Positions 47,080 through 55,255 are shown, counted from the first letter of the stretch. The stretch: DNA of 64,000 bases from Pseudomonas ekonensis (GCF_019145435.1 NZ_JAHSTS010000001.1:2869682-2933681), one strand, 5' to 3'. Notes: generated by a model from the sequence alone, not told the origin. Program-made: numbers and translations.

Positions 47080-48096
47080 TCGCTCTGCCAACGCCTCCAG
47101 CAGATCCGCAGAAGGCACAAAGAACAGGCTGCCGGTGACCGCCGTGCTGAAGTCCAGCAACCGATCGTAGTTGCCGGGCGGCTTGCCGACGAACATGTTT
47201 TCCAGCATCCGCTCCAACGGCTCCGGCGAACGCGCGTAGCCGATGAAATAAGTGCCGAACTCTCCTGCGCCGGGCCGACCGAACGGCATGTTGTCGCGCA
47301 GGATCTTCACTTCTTCGCCGTCCTGGGTGATCGTCGTCAGTGCGCTGTGGGAATTGCTCGGCTTGACCGAATCGTCCAGCTCGATATCGGACAGTTTGGT
47401 GCGACCGATCACCCGCTCCTGGGCCTCGACCGACAATTCGTTCCACGCCTTCATGTTGTGCAGATACTTCTGCACCAGCACATAACTGCCACCGCTGAAC
47501 GCCTGGTCTTCTTCGCCCACGAGGGCGAAATGCTCGGCTTTGCGGCCGACCGGGTTTTCGGTGCCGTCGACAAACCCGATGATGCTGCGCATGTCGAAAT
47601 AGCGGAACCCCTGCACCTCGTCGGTCACCGTCACGGCGCCGTCCAGCGCGGACATCAACTGCGTCGCCAGCTCGAAACACAGGTCCATCTGGTCGGCCCG
47701 AATGTGCAGCAGCAGGTCGCCAGGCGTGGAAACGGCGCGCCGCCCTTCTACCCCGAACTCGCGAAAACCGTGCAAGGACGCCGGGCGCGGACCGCCGAAC
47801 AGACGATCCCAGGCGTTGGAGGAAAACCCGCAGACGCAAGACAGATTGCCCGAGGGAACGCGCTTGCCGACCGAGCGCGTCAGCCCCGCGACATCGGCGC
47901 ACCAACCGCGAACGGTCTCGGCGGCCCCGGCGTCGGCGTTGAGGGTCGCCACGATGAATATGGCGGCGCTGGTGATCGGGCTGCAGACGGCTTGAGGATC
48001 TGGCGTGTCGATGATCTTGGCTCCCGGAGTGGTGGACTGGTTCGACAGCGAGGTTAGCAAAGAAGTGTCGATGAGGTATTTCCGACACTTCGCCAT
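47077..48096 (-). CDS. Dye-decolorizing (Dyp-type) peroxidase
   Basis: 339 residues in the longest reading. Haem peroxidase: GFVDGTENP (174-182) carries the catalytic Asp, the proximal His213 is in QKYLHNMKAW, distal Arg in LRDNMPFG. No signal peptide, so cytosolic or encapsulin cargo. The first 25-30 residues (MAKCRKYLIDTSLLTSLSNQ) do not look like the family, and an inverted repeat (48062-48091) falls inside them; the true start may be further in but no ATG or GTG is available there. Start therefore uncertain. Confidence 0.87.
   Translation of the reverse strand: MAKCRKYLIDTSLLTSLSNQSTTPGAKIIDTPDPQAVCSPITSAAIFIVATLNADAGAAETVRGWCADVAGLTRSVGKRVPSGNLSCVCGFSSNAWDRLFGGPRPASLHGFREFGVEGRRAVSTPGDLLLHIRADQMDLCFELATQLMSALDGAVTVTDEVQGFRYFDMRSIIGFVDGTENPVGRKAEHFALVGEEDQAFSGGSYVLVQKYLHNMKAWNELSVEAQERVIGRTKLSDIELDDSVKPSNSHSALTTITQDGEEVKILRDNMPFGRPGAGEFGTYFIGYARSPEPLERMLENMFVGKPPGNYDRLLDFSTAVTGSLFFVPSADLLEALAER
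48062..48091. promoter_or_regulatory. Inverted repeat at the 5' end of the Dyp gene
   Basis: GAAGTGTCG ... CGACACTTC, nine-base perfect arms 12 bases apart, between the divergent Dyp and TerC genes. Candidate operator; if so the Dyp start lies downstream of 48062. Confidence 0.4.
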
Positions 48097-48157
48097 TTAC
48101 GAACAATACCCACGGAATAAACGATTTTTCTTTGTCGGAAGGCTCCCACTAGCATGG

Positions 48158-48191
48158 CCCTGTCCACCCCGAAAAACATAAAGACAGGGAG
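48158..48191 (+). promoter_or_regulatory. Leader hairpin covering the terC ribosome-binding site
   Basis: CCCTGTC (48158-48164) pairs with GACAGGG (48183-48189), which contains most of the Shine-Dalgarno CAGGGAG eight bases before the terC ATG. Pairing would hide the ribosome-binding site. Confidence 0.4.
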
Positions 48192-48197
48192 AACGGC

Positions 48198-49172
48198 ATG
48201 CAACCCATCAACATCGGCGAGCCCTGGATGTGGGGCGCCTTCATTGTCTTCGTCCTCGCCATGCTGGCCCTGGACCTGTTCGTGTTCGGCGGGCGCAAGG
48301 CCCACCGGGTGTCGGTGCGCGAAGCGTCAGGCTGGGTGATCGCCTGGTGCGCACTGGCGCTGGCCTTCGCCGGGCTGCTCTGGTGGTACCTGAACGGCGA
48401 ATTCGGCCCTGAAATCGCCAAGGTCAAAACCCTGGAGTTCCTCACCGGTTACCTGATCGAGCAATCGCTGTCGATCGACAACATGTTCGTCTTCGTGATG
48501 ATCTTCGGCTATTTCGCCGTGCCGCCCGAGTTGCAGCGCCGGGTGCTGCTGTACGGCGTGCTCGGGGCCATCGTGATGCGCGCGGCGATGATCTTCGCCG
48601 GCGTGTGGCTGGTGTCGCAGTTCGCTTGGCTTTTGTATGTGTTCGGCGCGTTCCTGATCGTCACCGGGATCAAGATGCTGATGTTCGCCGAGCATCAGCC
48701 GGACCTGGACAAGAACCCGCTGCTGCGCTGGGTGCGCGGGCATCTGCGCATCACCGACGGATTTCACGGCGAGCGCTTTTTCGTGGTGCAGAACGGCGTG
48801 CGCTGGGCCACGCCGATGTTCCTGGTGCTGGTGCTGATCGAGGCCAGCGACCTGATGTTCGCGGTCGACAGCATCCCGGCGATCTTCGCCGTCACCACCG
48901 ACCCGTTCATCGTGTTCACCTCGAACATCTTCGCGATCATGGGCCTGCGGGCGCTGTATTTCCTGCTGGCGGACATGGCCGACCGCTTCCATCTGCTCAA
49001 GTACGGTTTGGCGCTGGTGCTGGTGTTCATCGGCGGCAAGATGACGCTCATGCCGTGGTTCCACATGCCGGTGGAATGGTCGCTGGCGGTGGTGGGCGGC
49101 GTGATTCTGCTGTCGGTGGTCTTGAGCCTGGTCTTCAGCCGGAACAAGGCCGCCGAGCCGGATGCCCGCTGA
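48198..49172 (+). CDS. TerC/Alx-family membrane protein
   Basis: 324 residues, eight to nine membrane helices. Hallmarks: EFLTGYLIEQSLSIDNMFVFVMIF, LLYGVLGAIVMRAAMI, LVLIEASDLMFAVDSIPAIFAVT (conserved acidic residues), SNIFAIMGLRALYFLL. TerC/Alx proteins are thought to export Mn2+ or other metals, partly during exoenzyme metalation. GGGAG lies seven bases before ATG 48198, inside a possible hairpin. No yybP-ykoY riboswitch is recognisable in the 100-base leader. Confidence 0.92.
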   Translation: MQPINIGEPWMWGAFIVFVLAMLALDLFVFGGRKAHRVSVREASGWVIAWCALALAFAGLLWWYLNGEFGPEIAKVKTLEFLTGYLIEQSLSIDNMFVFVMIFGYFAVPPELQRRVLLYGVLGAIVMRAAMIFAGVWLVSQFAWLLYVFGAFLIVTGIKMLMFAEHQPDLDKNPLLRWVRGHLRITDGFHGERFFVVQNGVRWATPMFLVLVLIEASDLMFAVDSIPAIFAVTTDPFIVFTSNIFAIMGLRALYFLLADMADRFHLLKYGLALVLVFIGGKMTLMPWFHMPVEWSLAVVGGVILLSVVLSLVFSRNKAAEPDAR

Positions 49173-49183
49173 CTCAAACCGCC

Positions 49184-49213
49184 TGTGGCGAGGGAGCTTG
49201 CTCCCTCGCCACA
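49184..49213. repeat. REP hairpin
   Basis: Perfect inverted repeat TGTGGCGAGGGAGC TT GCTCCCTCGCCACA between convergent terC and binding-protein genes; could also act as a terminator. Confidence 0.75.
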
Positions 49214-49234
49214 AGTCCCCATTCTGCAGGCGAG

Positions 49235-50335
49235 CTACTTGTCGGACTTGATGCTCGTCCACACCCGCGTCCGCACCCGCTCCAGCTTCTGCGGCAGCGG
49301 CTGCACCACGTAGAGCTTCGCCAACGCCGCAGGGGTCGGCGTCAGGTTGGGGTTTTCGGTGATCTCCTTGTTGATCAGGGCCATGGAGTCCTTGTTGGCG
49401 TTCGGGTAGCCGAGGAAATCGCTGATCGGCGCGATCACCTTCGGATCGAGCAGGTTGTTCAGGAACTCATGGGCCTCGGCCACGTTCTGCGCGCTCTTCG
49501 GAATGGCGAACGTGTCGAACCAGATCGGCGCGCCCTCCTTCGGCAGGCGCCAGTCGACCACCACGCCGTTGCCCGCCTCCTTCGCCCGGTTGCCGAACTG
49601 GTAGAAGCTGCCCGAATAGCCGATGGCCACGCAGATGTCGCCGTTGGCGATGTCGGTCATGTACTTCGCCGAGTTGAAGTAGGTGACGTAGGGTCGGACC
49701 TTCAGCATCAGCGCCTTGGCCTTCTCATAGTCGTCCGGGTTCTGGCTGTTCGGGTCCAGCCCCAGATAATGCAGGGCCAGCGGCAGGATCTCCGACGGCG
49801 AGTCGAGCATCGCCACGCCGCAGGACTTGAGCTTTTCCATGTTCTCGGGCTTGAACACCAGGTCCCAGCTGTCCACCGGCGCGTTCTCGCCCAGCGCCGC
49901 CTTGACCTTGGCGGGGTTGAATCCGATCAGCACCGTGCCGTACATGTAGGGCACGCCGTACTGGTTGCCCGGGTCGTTGGCGTCCAGCAGCTTGAGCAGC
50001 GCCGGATCCTGGTGTTGCCAGTTCGGCAATTTGGACTTGTCGAGCTTCTGGAACACGCCGGCCTTGATCTGGGTATCGAGGAACTGGTTCGACGGCACCA
50101 CCAGGTCGTAGCCGGAGTTACCGGTCAGCAGTTTCGCCTCCAGGGATTCGTTGGTGTCGAAGGTGTCCCAGGTCACTTTGATCCCGCTGCTGGCAGCGAA
50201 ATCCTTGGGCACGGACGGCAGGATGTAGTCCGCCCAGTTGTAGACCCGCAATTCGCGCTGTTCGGCCTGGACGGCGCTGGCCAGCAGCGTCAGCCCGCAC
50301 ACGGTGGCGCCCAGCATGCGTTTGATCGTGACCAT
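49235..50335 (-). CDS. Polyamine-type ABC periplasmic binding protein (PotF/SpuD-like), solitary
   Basis: 366 residues from ATG 50335 (GGGGA upstream). Signal peptide MVTIKRMLGATVCGLTLLAS...QA, then a PotF-like mature protein: LRVYNWADYILPSVPKDF, VPSNQFLDTQIKAGVFQKLDKSKLPNW, YGVPYMYGTVLIGFN, SPSEILPLALHYLGLDPNSQ, GYSGSFYQFGNRA, WFDTFAIPKSAQN. The long upstream frame (to 51169) crosses the permease gene and is not real. No channel or ATPase genes adjoin it; it may share the polyamine importer elsewhere in the genome or the one at 31-35 kb. Confidence 0.9.
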   Translation of the reverse strand: MVTIKRMLGATVCGLTLLASAVQAEQRELRVYNWADYILPSVPKDFAASSGIKVTWDTFDTNESLEAKLLTGNSGYDLVVPSNQFLDTQIKAGVFQKLDKSKLPNWQHQDPALLKLLDANDPGNQYGVPYMYGTVLIGFNPAKVKAALGENAPVDSWDLVFKPENMEKLKSCGVAMLDSPSEILPLALHYLGLDPNSQNPDDYEKAKALMLKVRPYVTYFNSAKYMTDIANGDICVAIGYSGSFYQFGNRAKEAGNGVVVDWRLPKEGAPIWFDTFAIPKSAQNVAEAHEFLNNLLDPKVIAPISDFLGYPNANKDSMALINKEITENPNLTPTPAALAKLYVVQPLPQKLERVRTRVWTSIKSDK

Positions 50336-50550
50336 GGTTGTTTCCCCTGAAGCGGCGTGAGTTCGATGGTTTTGTTGTTCTGTACACGGCAGCGGCTGAT
50401 CGTCAGCCAAGGGCAAGGTGGTGAGGCGTCCTGTTGTTTTTGTCGGTTGCGTCCGATTCTTGCCGACGGCGCTGGCCGGGCACAGTGGCCGGTTGGCCAA
50501 AAGGGGATCGAAACGGCCAATTTGAGTGACCGCCGCAGTGCGGAAACGAC

Positions 50551-50575
50551 AATGCCCGGCGAAGGGCCGGGCATT
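50551..50575 (-). terminator. Terminator of the NCS1 permease gene
   Basis: AATGCCCGGC GAAGG GCCGGGCATT hairpin, 20 bases 3' of the permease stop on the minus strand. Confidence 0.75.
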
Positions 50576-50595
50576 ACGGGTGAGGCGCTGGCGGA

Positions 50596-52002
50596 TCAGT
50601 CGGTGTAGCTGAACTGCGCCGCCCCGCTGCGCTGCGGCTGGCTGCGGGTCGCCAGGCAGTAGTACAGCGGGCAGGTCACGGCCAGGCCCACCAGCCACGA
50701 CAGGTCCGCGCCCTCCACCAGATTGGCGTAAGGCCCGACGTACAGCGACGTGTTGGCGAACGGCAACTGCACCAGGATGCCGATGAAGTAGGCGACGATC
50801 GCGTGCAGGTTGAAGCGCCCGTAGAGGCCGCCGTCGGCGCGGAAGATCGACGCGATGTCGTATCGGCCGCGCTTGATCAGGTAGAAGTCGATCAGGTTGA
50901 TCGACGCCCACGGCACCAGCACCAACAGCAGCGCGAGGATCAGGCCGATGAACTGGGAAATGAAGTCCGCCGACGCGCCCAGCGCCACCACGCAGCAGCC
51001 CGCCAGCACCACGCTCGACAGCGCCACCCGCACCTTGACGCTCGGCGTCCATTGGCTGGCGAAGGTCTGGATCGAGGTGATGATCGACAGCACCGCGCCA
51101 TACAGATTCAAGGCGTTGTGGCTGATGATGTTGAGCAGGAACAGCACCATCAGGATCGGCCCCAGCCAACCGGTGGAGAGCTTGACCGCCGCCATCGCCT
51201 CGGTGCCTTCCGGCGCCGCCAGCACGGCCACCGCACCGAAGGCGAACGACAGGATCGTGCCCAGCGTCGCCCCCAGGTAGGTGGCGAAGAACGGCTTGGC
51301 GATGCCGATGTCCGCCGGCAAGTAGCGCGAATAGTCGGACACGTACGGCGAGAAGCTGATCTGCCAGATGATGCCCAGCGACACCGTGGCCAGCCAGCCG
51401 GACAGGTTGAAGGCGCCGCGGGTGAAGAAGTCCGCCGGCAGGTCATGGGCGAAGATGTAGAGGAACCCGGCCAGCAGCGCGCTGCCCATCACCCACGTAC
51501 CGATGCGGTTGAGGGTATGGATGAAGTTGTAGCCGATCACGCCGATGGCCGTGGCGCCGAGGGCACCGATCAGGATGCTCAGCGGCGCCGGCACCGACGG
51601 CGCGATGCCGACGATGGACTTGCCGGCCAGCACGATGTTGGAAATGAAGAAACCGATGTAGATGACCGCCGCGAAGAACACAATCAGCAGCGCGCCGTAA
51701 CGGCCGAACTGGCCGCGGCTCTGCACCATCTGCGGGATGCCCATGCGCGGGCCCTGGGCCGATGCCAGGGCGATCACCAGGCCGCCGATCATGTGCCCCA
51801 GCGCAATCGCCAGCAGCCCCCAGAACAGGTCCAAGTGAAACACCTGGACCACCATGGCGCCGGTGACGATGGGCAGCGGCGCGATGTTGGTGCTGAACCA
51901 CAGGGTGAACAGGTCGCGGGCCTTCCCGTGGCGTTCCGCGAGTGGGACGTAGTCGACCGTGTGATTCTCGATCAACGGATCTTGCCGGGACATCTGGGAC
52001 AT
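50596..52002 (-). CDS. NCS1-family permease (cytosine/purine/allantoin/thiamine type)
   Basis: 468 residues from ATG 52002 (6 bases further upstream another ATG is possible). About twelve membrane helices. Opening ENHTVDYVPLAERHGKARDLFTLWFSTNIAPLPIVTGA is typical of NCS1 proteins, as are GALLIVFFAAVIYIGFF, SFSPYVSDYSRYLP, and GLILALLLVLVPWASINLIDFYLIKRGRYD. Family members import nucleobases and related N-heterocycles by proton or sodium symport. It is divergent from the flavin reductase/LLM pair, and both face regulon operators, so it probably imports the pathway substrate. Confidence 0.9.
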   Translation of the reverse strand: MSQMSRQDPLIENHTVDYVPLAERHGKARDLFTLWFSTNIAPLPIVTGAMVVQVFHLDLFWGLLAIALGHMIGGLVIALASAQGPRMGIPQMVQSRGQFGRYGALLIVFFAAVIYIGFFISNIVLAGKSIVGIAPSVPAPLSILIGALGATAIGVIGYNFIHTLNRIGTWVMGSALLAGFLYIFAHDLPADFFTRGAFNLSGWLATVSLGIIWQISFSPYVSDYSRYLPADIGIAKPFFATYLGATLGTILSFAFGAVAVLAAPEGTEAMAAVKLSTGWLGPILMVLFLLNIISHNALNLYGAVLSIITSIQTFASQWTPSVKVRVALSSVVLAGCCVVALGASADFISQFIGLILALLLVLVPWASINLIDFYLIKRGRYDIASIFRADGGLYGRFNLHAIVAYFIGILVQLPFANTSLYVGPYANLVEGADLSWLVGLAVTCPLYYCLATRSQPQRSGAAQFSYTD

Positions 52003-52086
52003 ATGCATGAACTCGAGCTTGTCTGTTTTTATCTTTGTATGAAGCCAAACCAGGAGGGATTCGCCGCCCACCCTGAGCGAACACCA

Positions 52087-52102
52087 TATTATGGTATTCC
52101 AA
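52087..52102. promoter_or_regulatory. Regulon operator 4 (TATTATGGTATTCCAA), NCS1 permease
   Basis: Identical to the complement of the ABC-importer site at 31033. It lies 84 bases before the permease start; the longest permease reading frame would begin over this site, which supports the internal start. Confidence 0.7.
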
Positions 52103-52259
52103 CATTTACACAAGACTGATCCGCTGTTCGGCGCGTCATCTGATCCGCCATCCTCCCTGATCCCAAACCCCTGCGGCTACGGAAAAGTCCCGTAAACCCT
52201 GAGTTTCCGACGAAAGCACCGCGTTTATCGTTTCATCAAAAAAGCGCTTGCAAACGATG

Positions 52260-52275
52260 TATTACGGTATACCAT
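52260..52275. promoter_or_regulatory. Regulon operator 5 (TATTACGGTATACCAT), flavin reductase-LLM operon
   Basis: One difference (T to C) from operator 1. Following bases (CAGAC, then CACA) also match operator 1, suggesting duplication of a promoter segment. Located 50 bases before ATG 52326. Confidence 0.72.
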
Positions 52276-52325
52276 CAGACCCACAAACACATAAAAACCG
52301 CGTCACCCCATCCGAGGATCGTCCA

Positions 52326-52811
52326 ATGATCGATGCCGCCCTCTACAAACAAGTCATGGGTTCGTTTCCGTCCGGCGTAACCGTCATCACCACCCTGGAT
52401 GACGACGGCCAGATCGTCGGCCTGACCGCCAGCGCCTTCAGCTCGCTGTCGATGGATCCCGCCCTGGTGCTGTTCTGCCCCAACTACAGCTCCGACTCCT
52501 ACCCTGTCCTGATCAAGAACAAGCGCTTCGCCATCCACGTGCTGTCCGGCGGCCAGCAGAGCGAGGCCTACGCGTTCGCCCGCAAAGGCAAGGACAAGGC
52601 CCAGGGCATCGAATGGACGCTGAGCGAACTGGGCAACCCGATCCTGGCCAACGCCACGGCTATCATCGAATGTGAGTTGTGGCGCGAATACGAGGGCGGC
52701 GACCACGCCATCATGGTCGGCGCGGTGAAGAACCTGATCGTGCCCGAGCAAGACGCAGGACCGCTGGTGTATTGCCACGGCAAGATGGGCGCCCTGCCCG
52801 TTTTTGCCTGA
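52326..52811 (+). CDS. Flavin reductase (paralogue 2), partner of the LLM monooxygenase
   Basis: 161 residues, FMN-binding split-barrel: MGSFPSGVTVITT, GLTASAFSSLSMDPALVLFCPNYSSDSYP, FAIHVLSGGQQSEAYAF, GDHAIMVGAVKNL. Similar to paralogue 1 at 26450 (about 73% identical by hand). Directly upstream (68 bases) of the LLM gene, the classic two-component arrangement (reductase supplies FMNH2). GAGGA precedes ATG 52326. Confidence 0.93.
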   Translation: MIDAALYKQVMGSFPSGVTVITTLDDDGQIVGLTASAFSSLSMDPALVLFCPNYSSDSYPVLIKNKRFAIHVLSGGQQSEAYAFARKGKDKAQGIEWTLSELGNPILANATAIIECELWREYEGGDHAIMVGAVKNLIVPEQDAGPLVYCHGKMGALPVFA

Positions 52812-52879
52812 CCCCAACCGGTTGCCGTTAAACAGGCCCGACAGCGACCGGCCAACAACAAGAGATCCGAGGTAGCGTC

Positions 52880-53923
52880 ATGAAATTTTCCCTGTTCGTA
52901 CACATGGAACGCTGGGACGAAAGCGTCAGCCACCGCCAACTGTTCGAAGACCTGACCGAACTGACCCTGATGGCGGAGGCCGGCGGTTTCAGCACCGTGT
53001 GGATCGGCGAACACCACGCCATGGAATACACCATCTCGCCGAGCCCGATGCCGCTGCTGGCGTACCTGGCGGCCAAGACCACCACCATCCACCTGGGCGC
53101 CGGCACCATCATCGCGCCGTTCTGGCACCCGCTGCGGGTGGCCGGCGAATGCGCCCTGCTCGACGTGATCAGCAACGGCCGGATGGAAGTCGGCCTGGCC
53201 CGCGGCGCCTATCAGGTGGAGTTCGACCGCATGGCCGGCGGCATGCCCGCATCGGCCGGCGGCCAGGCATTGCGGGAAATGGTTCCGGTGGTGCGCGCCC
53301 TGTGGCAAGGCGACTACGCCCACGACGGCGACATCTGGAAATTCCCGACCTCCACCAGCGTGCCGAAACCGGTGCAGAAGCCCAACCCGCCGATGTGGAT
53401 CGCCGCCCGCGACCCGGACTCCCACAACTTCGCCGTGGCCAACGGCTGCAACGTGATGGTCACGCCGCTGATGAAGGGCGACGAAGAAGTCGTCGACCTG
53501 AAGAACAAATTCCAGACCGCCCTGGACAACAACCCCGGCGTGCCGCGCCCGCAACTCATGGTGCTGCGCCACACCCACGTGCACACCGCTGACGATCCGG
53601 ACGGCTGGAAAGTCGGCGCCAAGGCCATCTCACGCTTCTACCGCACGTTCGACGCGTGGTTCGGCAACAAGGAAGTCCCGGTCAACGGCTTCCTCGCCCC
53701 CAGCCCGGAAGAGAAATTCGCCGGCCGCCCGGAATTCGAACTGGAGAGCCTGCACAAGACCGCAATGATCGGCACGCCGGAAGAAATCATTCCGCGGATC
53801 AAGTACTACCAGGAACTGGGCGTGGATGAGTTCAGCTTCTGGTGCGACAACAGCCTGTCCCATGCGGAGAAGAAGAAGTCGCTGGAGCTGTTCATCAAGC
53901 ACGTGGTGCCGGCGTTCCGCTAA
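52880..53923 (+). CDS. Luciferase-like (LLM class) flavin-dependent monooxygenase
   Basis: 347 residues, bacterial-luciferase TIM barrel. Seen: FSLFVHMERWDESVSHRQL, GFSTVWIGEHHAMEYTISPSP, LGAGTIIAPFWHPLRVAGECALLDVISNGRMEVGLARG, PPMWIAARDPDSHNFA, MIGTPEEIIPRIKYYQELG. Uses FMNH2 and O2 to insert oxygen or open rings; relatives include RutA (uracil), TgnA (trigonelline) and PyrA (pyridine). In an operon with flavin reductase 2 under operator 5. The most probable first enzyme of the pathway. GAGGT precedes ATG 52880. Terminator at 53953. Confidence 0.93.
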   Translation: MKFSLFVHMERWDESVSHRQLFEDLTELTLMAEAGGFSTVWIGEHHAMEYTISPSPMPLLAYLAAKTTTIHLGAGTIIAPFWHPLRVAGECALLDVISNGRMEVGLARGAYQVEFDRMAGGMPASAGGQALREMVPVVRALWQGDYAHDGDIWKFPTSTSVPKPVQKPNPPMWIAARDPDSHNFAVANGCNVMVTPLMKGDEEVVDLKNKFQTALDNNPGVPRPQLMVLRHTHVHTADDPDGWKVGAKAISRFYRTFDAWFGNKEVPVNGFLAPSPEEKFAGRPEFELESLHKTAMIGTPEEIIPRIKYYQELGVDEFSFWCDNSLSHAEKKKSLELFIKHVVPAFR

Positions 53924-53952
53924 ACACCCCGGCTATTGAACCCGACACATGA

Positions 53953-53980
53953 AAACGCCCCGACATCGTTCGGGGCGTTT
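53953..53980. terminator. Terminator of the LLM operon and of the convergent immunity-region gene
   Basis: AAACGCCCCGA CATCGT TCGGGGCGTTT; perfect 11-base stem, usable from both sides. Confidence 0.85.
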
Positions 53981-53988
53981 GCGTTGGG

Positions 53989-54082
53989 GGCCTGAATCAG
54001 CGGCGCTGAAATCAATCGGCACCCAGGCCGGAATCGACCTCAAGACTGACCGGCTCCGGCAAAAAGAAACGTGCGGTCAGCC
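53989..54082 (-). pseudogene. 3' remnant of a membrane-protein gene like 54653-55255
   Basis: Within copy A of the 134-bp repeat the minus strand encodes the C-terminal end LTARFFLPEPVSLEVDSGLGAD and stops; the rest of the gene is absent, replaced at 54083 by an unrelated gene's 3' flank. A leftover from duplication or replacement. Confidence 0.6.
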
Positions 54083-54088
54083 GTTTGC

Positions 54089-54502
54089 CTATGGCAACTC
54101 GACCATCACAACTTGCGCGGAACCTTTGGGTAGCTCCAAAAGATATTTCCATCCTTCGAGCACTTTACGCCACTCCTGAAGAGTAAACCTGCCCTCAGGC
54201 TGACCAACCCAGTCATCGTTGACCAGAATATCGACTTGCACAGCGCTCGCATCAATGTTCAACAGAACATCATTGCCACCATCGCTGACGGACTCCTGCT
54301 CGCCTGTCTCTACCGACTCAATGGCAGTCAGCAATCGATCGCAATCCTTTGGGATCTGAGCGATCGCACTGAGAACACTGCAGACATAGAGCTCGTAGCG
54401 CGACGCCTCTTCATCCGTTGAAACCACTTCAGCCACCGCATGGAACCTCTGCCCGACTACAGGATAGGTTCCGCCTGGCTGATGATAAAACTTGAGCTTC
54501 AT
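54089..54502 (-). CDS. Hypothetical protein in CDI immunity region (137 aa)
   Basis: Starts ATG 54502 with GAGAG five bases upstream (reading MKLKFYHQPGGTYPVVGQRF). Acidic cytosolic protein: EVVSTDEEASRYELYVCSVLSAIAQIPKDCDRLL, NIDASAVQVDILVNDDWVG, FTLQEWRKVLEGWKYLLELPKG. Not recognised as a known family, but size, acidity and position (downstream of cdiA-cdiI, same strand, between repeat copies) fit an orphan immunity protein. More AT-rich than the catabolic genes. Confidence 0.65.
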   Translation of the reverse strand: MKLKFYHQPGGTYPVVGQRFHAVAEVVSTDEEASRYELYVCSVLSAIAQIPKDCDRLLTAIESVETGEQESVSDGGNDVLLNIDASAVQVDILVNDDWVGQPEGRFTLQEWRKVLEGWKYLLELPKGSAQVVMVELP

Positions 54503-54567
54503 GAACACTCTCGACAATCAAGGCTTATTAAGAACGTGGACACATCGATTAAATTGCTTCCCACTTC

Positions 54568-54588
54568 AAATAGATATGCCCCTTTCTC
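54568..54588. repeat. Short boundary motif (AAATAGATATGCCCCTTTC)
   Basis: Matches, with two or three changes, the motif AAATAGATTCGTCCCCTTTC at 55263-55282. Each copy lies just 5' (minus strand) of a small gene in the immunity region. Confidence 0.5.
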
Positions 54589-54604
54589 TACAGCCTCAAC
54601 ATTA

Positions 54605-54738
54605 ATGAAAACGTCCCGACATTGTTCGGGGCGTTTGCGTTGGGATTCTGAATCAGTGGCGCTGTGATCCATCGACACCCGGACCGGAATCGACCTCAAG
54701 ACTGACCGGCTCCGGCAAAAAGAAACGTGCGGTCAGCC
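54605..54738. repeat. 134-bp direct repeat, copy B
   Basis: Homologue of copy A, including a slightly decayed terminator (54608-54635, ACGTCCCGAC...TCGGGGCGTTT) and the intact 3' end of the membrane-protein gene 54653-55255. Offset to copy A is exactly 656 bases. Confidence 0.85.
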
Positions 54739-55255
54739 AGCACGTGGCCGTCGAGACAGCAAACAGCACGGCCAACTCCAAGGCATATTCCAGACCATCC
54801 CCCCGTGGGTCATCCCGGAAAACGGCGACCACAAACGGAACGACCCACAACGTGGCGACACAGGCGCCCACCAAGGCGACCGTCGCACAGGCCCGCACCG
54901 TTCTCGTCACTTTCAGCCCCGCAATGGCCGAAGAGAACAGCAGAAACGGCACGATGAAAATCAACAGCGCCAGCACGGGCGCGAGGAAAGGCATCATCAT
55001 CAACTCCGGCCCCACCTCGCCGATCAGCCTCGGGTTCATGGCCAGATGGGCAACCGTCGCAACGGTCTTGACGATCCCGGCGATGAAGCCAGGGACCAAT
55101 GGGCACAGAAGAAAGGCCAGGAATACCTTTAGGCGGGGGTAGTTCGAATGGTGCAATGAGAGAGTTCCGTTTGCTCTGGTCAAGGTCGGCGATTCAGATC
55201 GTGGGCGCGTTAACGAATAAAGGGTGAAAAGGGTCAGATCTATTGAATTGATCAT
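54653..55255 (-). CDS. Hypothetical membrane protein in CDI immunity region
   Basis: Up to 200 residues. Four to five membrane helices (VFLAFLLCPLVPGFIAGIV, PFLAPVLALLIFIVPFLLFSSAIA, ACATVALVGACVATLWVVPFVVAVF, ALELAVLFAVSTATCWLTARFF), ending EPVSLEVDSGPGVDGSQRH. Family not recognised. Could be immunity to a membrane-acting toxin. The start is uncertain: the first ~35 codons overlap an inverted repeat, and TTG near 55156 is an alternative. Its 3' end is duplicated in copy A at 53949. Confidence 0.65.
   Translation of the reverse strand: MINSIDLTLFTLYSLTRPRSESPTLTRANGTLSLHHSNYPRLKVFLAFLLCPLVPGFIAGIVKTVATVAHLAMNPRLIGEVGPELMMMPFLAPVLALLIFIVPFLLFSSAIAGLKVTRTVRACATVALVGACVATLWVVPFVVAVFRDDPRGDGLEYALELAVLFAVSTATCWLTARFFLPEPVSLEVDSGPGVDGSQRH

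Larger units (their letters stand above)
53949..54082. repeat. 134-bp direct repeat, copy A (with terminator and truncated 3' gene end)
   Basis: About 90% identical to copy B at 54605-54738. Contains a terminator hairpin AAACGCCCCGA...TCGGGGCGTTT (53953-53980), then, on the minus strand, the last ~20 codons of a protein like the membrane gene at 54653 (LTARFFLPEPVSLEVDSG). The 3' half is nearly identical between copies. Confidence 0.85.

Noticed and set aside
50335..51169. A 278-residue N-terminal extension of the polyamine-binding protein
   Set aside because: It runs antisense-like through the permease gene in another frame; the internal ATG at 50335 has a ribosome-binding site and starts a good signal peptide.
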